Made by a program: the position numbers and the translations under genes. DNA of 64,000 nucleotides from Tsukamurella ocularis. Its GTDB lineage: Bacteria; Actinomycetota; Actinomycetes; Mycobacteriales; Mycobacteriaceae. The notes under the pieces were generated by a model. The model was given only the letters and a program-made list of their open reading frames with translations. It did not search any database and was not told where the DNA came from. Below, piece by piece: positions 26,223 through 35,171 of the stretch. Every line of letters starts with the position of its first letter. Position 1 is the first letter of the stretch. Location: NCBI RefSeq assembly GCF_024807615.1, contig NZ_JANUCJ010000001.1, positions 744,001 through 808,000 on the forward strand. The letters are read 5' to 3'.

Positions 26223-26404
26223 CGCCAGGACACTTCACCGTGTGGGGAGGCGTGATCGGCCTGCTCGTGGCGATCGCCGTCGTGGTCGGCGGCCTGGTCG
26301 GCCTCCTGCTCGCGATCGTCCTCGGCACGGCCGGCGCGGCCGTGGGCGCACACCTCGACGGGCTGATCGACCTCACCGCCCTGCGGCGCCGCGACCGGAG
26401 CTGA
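26219..26404 (+). CDS. DUF2273-like small membrane protein
   Basis: A 61-residue protein with two closely spaced hydrophobic segments (VWGGVIGLLVAIAVVVGG and LVGLLLAIVLGTAGAAVGA) followed by a charged tail. Small proteins of this shape (DUF2273) are found with asp23 and amaP in many Gram-positive bacteria and are thought to sit in the same membrane complex. Its ATG overlaps the preceding stop (ATGA). Confidence 0.75.
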   Translation: MTPGHFTVWGGVIGLLVAIAVVVGGLVGLLLAIVLGTAGAAVGAHLDGLIDLTALRRRDRS

Positions 26405-26406
26405 CA

Positions 26407-27234
26407 ATGACCACCGAATCGGTGACCCCCGACGGCCCGCTCGCCGCGGCGGTCACGGCCGACACCGTCGCCGCGGCGACCGGAGCCGATACCGGTGACG
26501 AGCGGCCCGCCGACACCGCGGGCCGGGGCCGCACCGTCATCGACGACCGCGTGCGGCGCCGGTTGGTCGAGCACGCAGCGCTCTCGGTGCCGGGCACCGA
26601 GCGGGTCCGCGGGCTCACGACGCGGCAACTGCCGTCCGTCCGCTTCGCCGACCGCGCCCGCAGCGAGCTCGATGTGCAGATCGCCGCGCAGTGGCCGCTC
26701 GACTCCGCCCGCCTGGTGCCCGCGGTCCGCTCCGCCGTCGACGACGAACTCTCCCGCAGCCTCGGCACGGCCCCGAAGGAGGTGCACGTGCACATCACCC
26801 GGATCAGTGAGGACCGCACGGATCCCCGCGCCACCCAGGCGCTAAGCACCGTCGCCGCCGCGACCGACGCGCCTTCCACGGCCCGCGACCTGCGCCGCCA
26901 CGCACCGCGCCGCACGGCCGGTGCCAGCATCGCAACGGTGCCGCTGCTGCTCGCCGTCGTCGCGCTCGGCGTGGTCGCGGTCCGCGACGCCCTGGTCTCG
27001 CTCGGCTGGGTCGCCGGGAGCCGTTGGATCGACGCGGTGCCCCGCATCGCCGACGACGTGCGCTGGTCGTGGTGGGCCTGGCCCGCGACGGTCGGCGCCA
27101 TCGTGCTGGGCCTGCTGCTGCTCATCGCCGCGGTGAAGCCGCGCCGCCGCAGCCACACTCCCGTCTCCGACGAACTGTGGTTCCACCGGCGGATCGCCCC
27201 CGACCGCCGCAGCGCCGAGGAGGTGGCCCGATGA
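26407..27234 (+). CDS. Asp23-like protein with DUF6286-type membrane domain
   Basis: A 275-residue protein. Residues about 40-145 repeat the Asp23-like pattern (LVEHAALSVPGTERVRGL and PKEVHVHITRI), then two membrane helices follow at about 175-195 and 225-250, as in DUF6286 proteins of actinobacterial asp23 loci. It likely ties the cytoplasmic Asp23 layer to the membrane. It starts 2 bp after the previous gene. Confidence 0.7.
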   Translation: MTTESVTPDGPLAAAVTADTVAAATGADTGDERPADTAGRGRTVIDDRVRRRLVEHAALSVPGTERVRGLTTRQLPSVRFADRARSELDVQIAAQWPLDSARLVPAVRSAVDDELSRSLGTAPKEVHVHITRISEDRTDPRATQALSTVAAATDAPSTARDLRRHAPRRTAGASIATVPLLLAVVALGVVAVRDALVSLGWVAGSRWIDAVPRIADDVRWSWWAWPATVGAIVLGLLLLIAAVKPRRRSHTPVSDELWFHRRIAPDRRSAEEVAR

Positions 27235-27821
27235 AGGGCTCGACCCGCGTCATCGACCGGCTGCTCGCCGGCCTCGTCGGCCTCCTGCTGCTCGGCGGCG
27301 GCCTGTGGGCGCTCGGCGACCGGCTCGGCCAGCGGACCGCGACCGACGCCGCCGACCGTGTCTCGGTCCCGACGATCGTTCACCTGCCCGATCAGCCGTG
27401 GTGGCCCGCCGTCACCGGCGCCGCCGGCGCGGTCCTGGTGCTCGTGGCGCTGTGGCTGCTCGTCCGGCACCTGCGCAGCTCCGCCTCGCGGACCGCGCAC
27501 ACCCCGGGCGACGGCACCGTCGACCTCGGGCGCGTGGCCGATGCGGTCGCCGCCGACCTGGGGCGCAGCCCGCTGATCCGGCGCGCCCGCCCGTCGACCG
27601 TGATCGAGAAGGGGCGGCCCGTCATCCGGGTTGCCGTAGCGATCTCCCCCGGCGCAACCGTCGACGAGCTCGCGGCACTGGCGGCCGCCGCCCGCAACGA
27701 CGTGGCCGCAGCGACCGGACCCGACGTTGCGTTCCAGGTCCTCGTGAACGACCGGCGCGGCGACAGAAGACTTGGGGAGCACCCCCGAGAAGAAGATCCA
27801 ACGACCATCGAGAGGATGTGA
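27231..27821 (+). CDS. amaP: AmaP-like membrane anchor
   Basis: A 196-residue protein with two N-terminal membrane helices (about residues 8-28 and 60-83) and a cytoplasmic domain of about 110 residues, the layout of alkaline shock response membrane anchor proteins. The ATG overlaps the previous stop (ATGA). It is expected to recruit Asp23-type proteins to the membrane. Sequence similarity to Firmicute AmaP is weak, so the name rests on architecture and context. Confidence 0.7.
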   Translation: MKGSTRVIDRLLAGLVGLLLLGGGLWALGDRLGQRTATDAADRVSVPTIVHLPDQPWWPAVTGAAGAVLVLVALWLLVRHLRSSASRTAHTPGDGTVDLGRVADAVAADLGRSPLIRRARPSTVIEKGRPVIRVAVAISPGATVDELAALAAAARNDVAAATGPDVAFQVLVNDRRGDRRLGEHPREEDPTTIERM

Positions 27822-27823
27822 CC

Positions 27824-28033
27824 ATGGGCATCGCAGACGACGCCAAGAACAAGGCGGAGGACCTCAAGGGACGCGCCAAGGAGGCCGCCGGCGCGGCCAC
27901 GGGCAACGACGACCTCAAGGCCGAGGGGCAGGCGGATCAGGGCCTCGCCGCAGCGAAGGAGAAGATCTCCGAGGCCGCGGACAAGATCAAGGAGGGCGTC
28001 GACGCCGTCAAGGACAAGCTCTCGGGCAAGTGA
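27824..28033 (+). CDS. CsbD family stress protein
   Basis: A 69-residue hydrophilic helical protein rich in Lys, Asp, Glu and Ala, with the CsbD-like start GIADDAKNKAEDLKGRAKEA. Such proteins are abundant under general stress in many bacteria; the function is unknown. It follows the AmaP-like gene by 2 bp and is the last gene before a strong terminator, so it belongs to the envelope-stress operon. Confidence 0.85.
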   Translation: MGIADDAKNKAEDLKGRAKEAAGAATGNDDLKAEGQADQGLAAAKEKISEAADKIKEGVDAVKDKLSGK

Positions 28034-28055
28034 TCCGCTGCACCGACGGTCATCG

Positions 28056-28079
28056 GGCCGGTCCCATGCGGGACCGGCC
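28056..28079 (+). terminator. terminator of the Asp23/AmaP operon
   Basis: GGCCGGTCCC and GGGACCGGCC form a perfect 10-base stem with the loop ATGC, 22 bp after the CsbD stop. No T-run follows. Confidence 0.75.
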
Positions 28080-28121
28080 TCGGTGGCCCCGGGGGCCGGG
28101 TCGTCGGTCTACCCTGGCCGG

Positions 28122-29213
28122 GTGGCCCTTGAGAACTCCCCCCGCCCCACGCCGCTGAGCATCCGCTCCGATCTCGACGCTCTCCCCGCGTACGTCCCGG
28201 GGAAGTCCGCGCCCGGCGCGATCAAGCTCGCCTCCAACGAGATCGTCGACGGCCCCCTGCCGTCGGTCGCCGCGGCCCTTGCCGAGGTGCTGCGCAGCGC
28301 CAACCGGTACCCCGACAACGGCGCGATCGCGCTCAAGGCCGAACTGGCGAAGCTCACCGGCGCCACCGAGGACCAGCTGCACGCGGGCTGCGGCTCCGTC
28401 GCCCTCTGCCAGGACCTCGTACAGGTCACCTGCCGCCCGGGCGACGAGGTGATCTTCGCGTGGCGCAGTTTCGAGGCCTACCCGATCGTGACCCGCGTCG
28501 TCGGCGCTACTCCGGTCCAGGTCCCGCTCACGGCCGATCACGCGCACGACCTGGACGCGATGGCCGCCGCGATCACCGACCGCACGCGCCTCATCTTCGT
28601 GTGCAACCCGAACAACCCCACAGGCACGACGGTCTCCGAGGAGGCCCTCGAGACGTTCCTGCAGAAGGTGCCGCCGCACGTGATCGTCGCCCTCGACGAG
28701 GCCTACTACGAGTACCACCGCGCCAACGAGCAGACCGGCGAGCGCATCGACGGCGCGGCCCTGATCTCCCGGCACCGCAACGTGATCGCGCTGCGCACTT
28801 TCTCCAAGGCCTACGGCCTCGCGGGCCTGCGGGTGGGCTACGCCATAGCCGACCCGGAGCTCATCGCCGCGCTCACCAAAGTGCACCTGCCCTTCTCCGT
28901 CAGCGTGCCCGCACAGGCCGCCGCGATCGCCTCGCTGCAAGCCAACGACGAGCTGCTCGCCCGCACCGAGGCCGTCGTCGCCGAGCGCACCCGCGCCCGG
29001 GACACGTTGCTGCAGGCCGGATTCGAGGTACCGCATACGCAGGCCAACTTCGTCTGGCTCCCCCTCGGCGCCGACGCCCTACGTTTCGCCGCTGACGCCG
29101 CCGAGGCCGGCCTCCTGGTCCGGGGCTTCGACGGTGCCGGGGTCCGCATCACCGTCACCACTCCCGAGGAGAACGACGCCTTCCTCGCCTTCGCCACGGG
29201 GTGGCGGCGGTGA
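28122..29213 (+). CDS. pat: aromatic amino acid aminotransferase (Pat/HisC2 family)
   Basis: A 363-residue PLP enzyme of aminotransferase class I. The lysine that binds PLP is in RTFSKAYGLAGLRVGYA near residue 228, the NPNNPTGT motif holds the PLP-pyridine region, and the segment NRYPDNGAIALKAELAKLTG with GCGSVALCQ matches actinobacterial Pat, which makes phenylalanine and other aromatic amino acids rather than histidinol phosphate. HisC remains the alternative name. The GTG start at 28122 gives the usual family N-terminus. The thioesterase gene overlaps its stop. Confidence 0.88.
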   Translation: MALENSPRPTPLSIRSDLDALPAYVPGKSAPGAIKLASNEIVDGPLPSVAAALAEVLRSANRYPDNGAIALKAELAKLTGATEDQLHAGCGSVALCQDLVQVTCRPGDEVIFAWRSFEAYPIVTRVVGATPVQVPLTADHAHDLDAMAAAITDRTRLIFVCNPNNPTGTTVSEEALETFLQKVPPHVIVALDEAYYEYHRANEQTGERIDGAALISRHRNVIALRTFSKAYGLAGLRVGYAIADPELIAALTKVHLPFSVSVPAQAAAIASLQANDELLARTEAVVAERTRARDTLLQAGFEVPHTQANFVWLPLGADALRFAADAAEAGLLVRGFDGAGVRITVTTPEENDAFLAFATGWRR

Positions 29214-29644
29214 GCCTCGGCAAGTACGAGTTCGCCTTCACCGCACACGTTCCCGTCCGCTGGTCGGACATGGACGCGCTGGGCCACGTGAACCACGCGC
29301 GGATGGTGACACTCCTGGAGGAGGCCCGCATCCAGTGGTTGCTCTCCGCAGGCGAGAAGTACGCGCCGCTGATCAAGAGCGCCTTCATCGCCGACGTCGC
29401 GATCAAGTACAAGGCACAGCTGTACCACGAGGATTCGCCCGTCCAGGTGGGCATGTACATCGCGTCGAACCGCAGCGTCGACTTCACCATCGGCTACGAG
29501 GTCCGCGCGAAAGAATCTGCGCCCGAGTCGAAGCCGGCGATCCTCGCGACCACGCAGATGGCGGTCGTCGACATCGAGAAGCGCAGCCTGCGCCGCCTGA
29601 CCGACGAGGAGAAGACCTACCTCGCGTCCTGGTCGCGCGGCTGA
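29210..29644 (+). CDS. acyl-CoA thioesterase (4HBT/YbgC-FadM-like)
   Basis: A 144-residue hot-dog fold protein. RWSDMDALGHVNHARMVTLLEEAR carries the catalytic Asp and the usual hot-dog helix. Relatives hydrolyse acyl-CoA thioesters; the chain length cannot be predicted. The GTG start overlaps the pat stop (GTGA), so the two are cotranscribed. The end overlaps the next gene on the other strand by 28 bp. Confidence 0.85.
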   Translation: MSLGKYEFAFTAHVPVRWSDMDALGHVNHARMVTLLEEARIQWLLSAGEKYAPLIKSAFIADVAIKYKAQLYHEDSPVQVGMYIASNRSVDFTIGYEVRAKESAPESKPAILATTQMAVVDIEKRSLRRLTDEEKTYLASWSRG

Positions 29645-30846
29645 GCAGGCGCGGGCTTCCACGCCTTCGGCGCCTCCCCCGGAAGTGCCGCACCCGGCCG
29701 AGCCGAATCCGTTAGTTCCGATGCGGATCCGGGCCGCGCCCCCGCCGCGCCGGGCAGAGCGCGCCGCACACCGTCGGGCAGCGCCGGCGGGAGGTCGCCC
29801 CGGGCGCCCATGATCTGCCCGGCGACGCGACGCGCGCTCTGCGTGGAGATCTCGCGCTCCCCGGAGCGCTGCACCAGCTCGTGGATCTGCTGGTCGATCG
29901 ACTCGATCGACAGCCGCCGCGGCCGCTTGGAGTCGGCGACGTCCACGAGGTCGCCGACGCGCGTGAGCGCGGTGACTCGGTCGACCAGCTCGTCCCACAC
30001 CGTGTCCAGCTCGCTCGATCGGGTGCCGTCGGCGAGGCCCGGCGCGTACCGCAGCTGACCCCAGACGCACTTGAGCTGCATCACGTCGACGGAGATCTGC
30101 ACCAGGTCGGTCGGCAGGTCGAGCTGACCGAGCTGCTCGTCGAACTCGCCGGCGCTCACCGACCGGGAGTAGCTGACCTTGTCGTAGACCAGGCCGGCGA
30201 CGAAGAGCAGCACGTCGTAGCGGTTCTCGAAGACGAGCAGGCCCTCGTCGGGGGCGCCGTGACCGTCGACCCAGCCCGCGAGCTGCGGGGCGAGCCGCAG
30301 GGCCGGTCCGGCCACCCGTGCGACGGTCCGCGCGGCGACCGCTGCGGCCGACGGGGTGAGCGGCAGCGGCGTCAGGCAGAGCGCATCGAAGAGGGCGTCG
30401 CGCTCGTCGAGATCGAGGTGCACCGCGTCCTTGCGGGCGCGCCGCACGGCGCGGACGCCCGCAGCGAAGGAGATGCGGTTGAGCGTGAAGGCGTGTCGGA
30501 AGCCGGCGAGCTTGCGCCGCGCGTCAGCCCCGCGGACGGCATCGGCGGCGGCCTTGGCCTGCTGCAAGGGGTTGGCCGGGACACCGTCGGCCGAGGGTGG
30601 CGGCGCCTCGTGCTCGGCGATCCGGCTGAGCCGGCGCAGCTTGGCGTACCCGCCGATGTCCGGGAACGCACGCTCGGTGTCGAACCGGTTGAGCACCACC
30701 TCGCGGGCGGCGGGTTGCAGGTGCCCCGCGGCGATGAGCAGCGCAGCCTCGTCGGAGAGTTCGCGCCGCGGCATGGGGATGGCGCGCGCGTCGCACCAGC
30801 GACGCACCGGCGCCTCGATGTGCACTTCAGGCTCCTGCGCGGACAT
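29617..30846 (-). CDS. hypothetical protein
   Basis: A 409-residue, mostly helical cytoplasmic protein. The N-terminal 70 residues include an LSDEAALLIAAGHLQPA segment; the centre (SFAAGVRAVRRARKDAVHLD onward) is Ala/Arg/Leu-rich, and the last 70 residues are a disordered Pro/Ala/Arg tail. I do not recognise a domain. It overlaps the acyltransferase gene by 20 bp on the same strand, so the two are likely cotranscribed and coupled. Confidence 0.7.
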   Translation of the reverse strand: MSAQEPEVHIEAPVRRWCDARAIPMPRRELSDEAALLIAAGHLQPAAREVVLNRFDTERAFPDIGGYAKLRRLSRIAEHEAPPPSADGVPANPLQQAKAAADAVRGADARRKLAGFRHAFTLNRISFAAGVRAVRRARKDAVHLDLDERDALFDALCLTPLPLTPSAAAVAARTVARVAGPALRLAPQLAGWVDGHGAPDEGLLVFENRYDVLLFVAGLVYDKVSYSRSVSAGEFDEQLGQLDLPTDLVQISVDVMQLKCVWGQLRYAPGLADGTRSSELDTVWDELVDRVTALTRVGDLVDVADSKRPRRLSIESIDQQIHELVQRSGEREISTQSARRVAGQIMGARGDLPPALPDGVRRALPGAAGARPGSASELTDSARPGAALPGEAPKAWKPAPAQPRDQDAR

Positions 30847-31969
30847 CCGTCACCTCCTTCTGCGTCGACGTGCGGCCTTCATCATCCCCGAAGGGCAGGG
30901 CGGCGCGCAGCGCCCACGCGAGCACGACGGTGACGACCGAGGTCGCAAGGAAGGCGACGGCGATGTTCCCGGTGAACGGCCCCCAGCCGAAGACGTCGAG
31001 GAGCAGCACGTCCATGACGATGAGGTGCACCAGGAAGTACTCGTAGGAGATCCCGCCCAGCCACACCATCGGACGGCTGCCGAGCAGCCGGTGGTACGGA
31101 GACCGCGCGCCCGGCGCCAGCCCGAGCGGGGCGATCAGCGCGGTCGCGATCAGCAGGTACAGCGCCGACTTCACCAGGGCCTCCGCCTGGCTCGCCGGCA
31201 CCATCGTGGGCGGGCCGCCGATCACCGGCAGGGCGGAGACGACGAACCCCGTAAGGGCGACGGCGAGGCACGCGGGCGTGGCCCACCGCGGCCACTGTCG
31301 GACCAGGGGGACTGCCACCGTCAGGGCCATGCCGCCGACGAACCACCACAGGTAGGCGGGCGGCCACATGCGGGCCGTGCGCTCGATGCCGGGGGCGATC
31401 ATGATCCACACGGGCGTGATCGCGGCCACGGCGGCGAGGCCGGCCAGCAGCCGCGCGGGCCGCCACCGATAGCGGCAGAGGACCACGGTGAGCGCCCAAC
31501 CGATCAGCGGGAGCGCCAGGTAGAAGACCACCTCCACGGCGAGGCTCCACGCCTGCGTGAGCCCCACCCGCAGGTGCCCGAAGCCGTAGATCTGGGTGAA
31601 GGTGAGGTTCCGCAGCAGCCCGTCGACGCCCCGGCCCGACGGGTTCGGCTCGTGCCGGACGAGCCCCAGCGCGTACACCACGACCACGACCACCCAGTAC
31701 GCCGGCACCACGCGCCGGAACCGGTGCCAGGCGTACCGCCGCAGGTCGGGCTGGTGCCCCGTGCCGTCCTGCAGCAGGCGCACCCACGGCCGGAACAGCA
31801 GGAAGCCCGACAGCGCGAAGAAGATGGGGACGCCGATCTCGAACCGCGCCCACAGGTGCCCGGCGAAGTCGTCGGTGTAGTGCCCCGTCGAGAACGCGGC
31901 GTGCGTCAGGCACACCGTGGCCGCCGCGACGGCACGCAGCCCGGTGAGCGGCGCTACCCGACTCTGCAT
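30827..31969 (-). CDS. membrane acyltransferase (acyltransferase-3 family)
   Basis: A 380-residue protein with about ten membrane helices. The family start is clear: LTGLRAVAAATVCLTHAAFS with the conserved His near residue 23, then the WARFEIGVPIFFALSGFLLFRPW segment and the Arg/Tyr-rich RRVVPAYW motif. Relatives O-acylate sugars of the envelope or secreted glycans such as trehalose lipids. ATG at 31969 places the first helix at residue 8. It is the upstream gene of the hypothetical protein that overlaps it. Confidence 0.85.
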   Translation of the reverse strand: MQSRVAPLTGLRAVAAATVCLTHAAFSTGHYTDDFAGHLWARFEIGVPIFFALSGFLLFRPWVRLLQDGTGHQPDLRRYAWHRFRRVVPAYWVVVVVVYALGLVRHEPNPSGRGVDGLLRNLTFTQIYGFGHLRVGLTQAWSLAVEVVFYLALPLIGWALTVVLCRYRWRPARLLAGLAAVAAITPVWIMIAPGIERTARMWPPAYLWWFVGGMALTVAVPLVRQWPRWATPACLAVALTGFVVSALPVIGGPPTMVPASQAEALVKSALYLLIATALIAPLGLAPGARSPYHRLLGSRPMVWLGGISYEYFLVHLIVMDVLLLDVFGWGPFTGNIAVAFLATSVVTVVLAWALRAALPFGDDEGRTSTQKEVTDVRAGA

Positions 31970-32046
31970 CCGTTCATTTTGCCCGGTGACCCCCGGGCCC
32001 CGTCCAGCCGCCCGCCGGCGGTCGCCCGGGCCCGACGGTACGCCGC

Positions 32047-33012
32047 TCACGCGACCGGGGCGTCCCGGAAGACGCGACGGTAGCCGAGCGGCGTCATGCC
32101 GGTATCGCGGCGCAGGTGCGCCCGCAGGCTGGCGCCGGTGCCGAGGCCGGAATCCCGTGCGACGGCGTCGACGGACAGCTCGCTCGTCTCGAGCAGCTCA
32201 CGGGCGCGGTCGAGGCGGCGGCGCAGGATCCACGCGCCGGGCGTCTGCCCCGTCTCCTCGCGGAACCGCCGATTGAAGGTGCGCACCGACATCCCCGCGC
32301 GCCGCGCGAGCACCTCGACGGACAGGTTCTCGTGCAGGTTCCGGACGGCCCAGTCCCGCGGTTCGACGGTGCTGCCCGCCCCGCTGACCGGCACGGGGAC
32401 GTCGACGAACTGCGCCTGCGTGCCCTCGCGGGCGGGCGGCACCACGCAGTGTCGCGCGACCTTGTTGGCGACGGCGGCGCCGTGGTCGCTGCGGATCAGG
32501 TGCAGGCACAGGTCGAGGCCGGCGGCGAGCCCGGCGGAGGTGAAGACGTCTCCGTCGTCGGTGAACAGGACGTGATCGACGAGGCCGACGGCGGGGTAGA
32601 GCTTGCGCAGCTGCGCGCCGTACTTCCAGTGGGTGGTCACGCTCCGCCCGTCGAGCAGGCCCGCGGCGGCGAGCACGAAGGCGCCGGTGCAGATGGAGAC
32701 GACGCGTGTGCCCGGACGGATGGTGGCGAGGGTGGCGCGGATGTCGTCGGGGAGGGTGCCGTCGAACCGGGGGCCATTGATCTTCGTACCGGGCACGATC
32801 ACCGTGTCGGCGAGGGCGAGGGCCTCGGGGCCCGCCTCTGGCGTGATCGCGTAGCCGCCCGTCGCGCGGACGGGACTCCGATCGACGCCGCAGGTGATGA
32901 CGCGGTAGAGGGGCCGGTCTGCCTCGTCGGTGGCCTCGGAGAAGCACAGCGGCGGGATCGCGGCATCGAAGCCGACGATGGGTTCCAGCAGCAGGACGGC
33001 GACGGTGTGCAT
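32047..33012 (-). CDS. GlxA-family AraC-type regulator (second copy)
   Basis: A 321-residue regulator with the same layout as the one at 1942-2931: a DJ-1/PfpI domain with VVSICTGAFVLAAAGLLDGR and TTHWKYGAQL, then an AraC-type double HTH (SVRTFNRRFREETGQTP and the GASLRAHLRRDTG helix). It is divergent from the MFS gene at 33083, with an AT-richer 70-bp promoter region between them, so control of that transporter is plausible. Confidence 0.88.
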   Translation of the reverse strand: MHTVAVLLLEPIVGFDAAIPPLCFSEATDEADRPLYRVITCGVDRSPVRATGGYAITPEAGPEALALADTVIVPGTKINGPRFDGTLPDDIRATLATIRPGTRVVSICTGAFVLAAAGLLDGRSVTTHWKYGAQLRKLYPAVGLVDHVLFTDDGDVFTSAGLAAGLDLCLHLIRSDHGAAVANKVARHCVVPPAREGTQAQFVDVPVPVSGAGSTVEPRDWAVRNLHENLSVEVLARRAGMSVRTFNRRFREETGQTPGAWILRRRLDRARELLETSELSVDAVARDSGLGTGASLRAHLRRDTGMTPLGYRRVFRDAPVA

Positions 33013-33082
33013 GGCACGATTCTTTCATATCTTGTCATTAATGCCACTGGTTCGCGCCCGCGGAATCCGGGAATCTAGTCCG

Positions 33083-34366
33083 GTGACTACTCCGCCGAGG
33101 CGCCTGCGCGCGCCCCACTACGCCTGGATCGTGGCCGGCGTCGCCTTCGTGACGATGCTCGGCGCGGCCGGTTTCCGGTCCGTGCCCGGCGTCATGATGG
33201 ACCCGCTGCACATGGAGTTCGGCTGGTCGCACGCGACGATCGGCGCGGCGATGTCGGTGAACATGGCGCTGTTCGGGCTCACCGCGCCGTTCTCCGCCGC
33301 GCTCATGGACAAGCTGGGCGTGCGGCCCGTGGTCATCGGCGCGCTGACGCTCGTCGCCGCGGGCACCGGGCTCGCGGTGTTCATGACCGACGCCTGGCAG
33401 CTGATGCTGCTGTGGGGCGTGCTGGTCGGCCTGGGCACCGGCTCGCTGTCGACGGCCTTCGTCGCCACCATCGCGATGCGCTGGTTCGTCGCCCGACGGG
33501 GCCTGGTGACGGGCGTCCTGACCGCCGCCAGCGCCACCGGCCAGCTGATCTTCCTGCCCGTGGTCGCGGCGCTCTCCGAGGCGCACGGCTGGCGAACGGC
33601 GACGCTCGTGGTCACCGCCGTGGCGGTCGCGGTGATCCCCGTCGCCGGACTGTTCCTCCGGTCATGGCCGGCGCAGCTGGGCCTCCCGCCCTTCGGCGCC
33701 GACGAGGTCGCACCCCCGCCCGCCCCGACGCGCGGCGCGGTGCGTGCGGCTTTCGCGGGGCTCGTGATGGGCGCCCGGCGACCCGCCTTCTGGCTGCTCG
33801 CCGCGAGCTTCGCGATCTGCGGCGCGACGACCAATGGCCTGCTACAGACGCACTTCATCCCCGCCGCGGGCGATCACGGGATGCCCGCGACCACGGCCGC
33901 TTCACTACTCGCGGTCATCGGCGTCTTCGACGTCGTCGGCACCATCGCGTCGGGCTGGCTCACGGACCGCGTGGATTCGCGGATCCTGCTGGTGGCCTAC
34001 TACCTCGGCCGCGGCCTCGCGCTCGCGCTGCTGCCCGCGCTGCTCTCGCCCAGCATCGCGCCCGGCCTGCTGGTCTTCATCCTGTTCTACGGCCTCGACT
34101 GGGTCGCGACGGTGCCGCCGACGATGGCCCTGGCCCGCGAGCACTTCGGCGAGTCGACGCCGGTGGTCTTCGGTTGGATCTTCGCCTCGCACCAGTTGGG
34201 CGCCGCGGTCGCGGCATTCGGCGCCGGCTACATCCGCGACGCCTCGGGCGGCTATGACCCGGCCTTCTACACCGCGGGCGCGCTCTGCGTGGGCGCCGCC
34301 GCGATGTGCTGGGTGATCCCGCGCGCCCGCGCCCGCGCGGCCGAGCCTGAGCCCATCGCGGCCTGA
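33083..34366 (+). CDS. major facilitator superfamily transporter (OFA/MCT-like)
   Basis: A 427-residue protein with twelve predicted helices. The N-terminal segment YAWIVAGVAFVTMLGAAGFRSVPGVMMDPLHMEFGWSHATIGAAM is like monocarboxylate or oxalate-formate type MFS carriers. The inter-helix loop DKLGVRPVV is the standard motif A. GTG at 33083 is chosen to give a short cytoplasmic N-terminus. Substrate unknown; a carboxylate is the family-based guess. A GlxA-type regulator is divergent. Confidence 0.82.
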   Translation: MTTPPRRLRAPHYAWIVAGVAFVTMLGAAGFRSVPGVMMDPLHMEFGWSHATIGAAMSVNMALFGLTAPFSAALMDKLGVRPVVIGALTLVAAGTGLAVFMTDAWQLMLLWGVLVGLGTGSLSTAFVATIAMRWFVARRGLVTGVLTAASATGQLIFLPVVAALSEAHGWRTATLVVTAVAVAVIPVAGLFLRSWPAQLGLPPFGADEVAPPPAPTRGAVRAAFAGLVMGARRPAFWLLAASFAICGATTNGLLQTHFIPAAGDHGMPATTAASLLAVIGVFDVVGTIASGWLTDRVDSRILLVAYYLGRGLALALLPALLSPSIAPGLLVFILFYGLDWVATVPPTMALAREHFGESTPVVFGWIFASHQLGAAVAAFGAGYIRDASGGYDPAFYTAGALCVGAAAMCWVIPRARARAAEPEPIAA

Positions 34367-34418
34367 TCGCCCGACCGCGGCCGCATCGGCACGCGGGGTG
34401 GGGACGTGGACCGTGGGA

Positions 34419-34976
34419 TCAGACGACGGCGTCGGTGAACAGTCGCAGGCCCTCGGCACGGACCTGCGCCGGATCCACGGCCGGGACGACGCCAGCGAGC
34501 CGGACCCCGGCGATCACGCCCGCTGCGGCGGGCCCGCCGACCTCGGGCCGGTCCTCGGGCCAGATCGTGGCCTCGCGCACCTCTCGGTACTCCACGGAGG
34601 CGGGGTCGATGTCGAGTTCGCCCGAACGCTCGCGCGCGTACGTGCCGATCTCCTCAAGCAGCACCTCGACGGTGCCGAGCACCGTGGGCGCCGGCCCGGC
34701 GTCGTGCCAGCCCAGGCTCACGATGAGATCGGTGCGATAGGGGTCGGTCACCGAGAACCCCAGCTGCGCGTACAGGTCGCCCACCCGGACCAGGCCTGTC
34801 GCCGGCTCCCAGTCGAGCACCTCCGGCGCCGGGTAGCCCGGCCGCCGGCTGGGGTGCAGGGTGAGCGAGCCGCGCACGGCGCCGCCGACGCGAGGTACCG
34901 CGCCGCAGCACTGGTACTCCCAATTCGAGACGTGCACGTACAGCAGCGATACATCCAGCGACAAAGGAGAATTCAC
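34419..34976 (-). CDS. hypothetical protein resembling DUF6578
   Basis: A 185-residue protein that begins with a strand containing WEYQCCGAVPRVGG, similar to the W-x-x-CCG entry of actinobacterial DUF6578 proteins, followed by mixed strands and a Pro/Gly-rich end. No catalytic motif or membrane segment is visible. The first codons are uncertain: GTG at 34976 or one of several in-frame GTG/TTG codons within the next 35 bp. Confidence 0.55.
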   Translation of the reverse strand: MNSPLSLDVSLLYVHVSNWEYQCCGAVPRVGGAVRGSLTLHPSRRPGYPAPEVLDWEPATGLVRVGDLYAQLGFSVTDPYRTDLIVSLGWHDAGPAPTVLGTVEVLLEEIGTYARERSGELDIDPASVEYREVREATIWPEDRPEVGGPAAAGVIAGVRLAGVVPAVDPAQVRAEGLRLFTDAVV

Positions 34977-35171
34977 GACTCTGCACCGAGCGTTCGACGA
35001 TCCGCAGGAGTGGTTCCGCGGGGTCCCGGCGTACCTCCGCGGCTATCGTAGCCACGCCCCAGCCGGACCGATGCGATTGCACTCGCCGTGGCGCTGAAAT
35101 GTGCGCTTCAACGGCACGGGTCCGGCGACCCGGCGTTCAGTGTAGCGAACAACGAACGCGGGATGGAGGAT

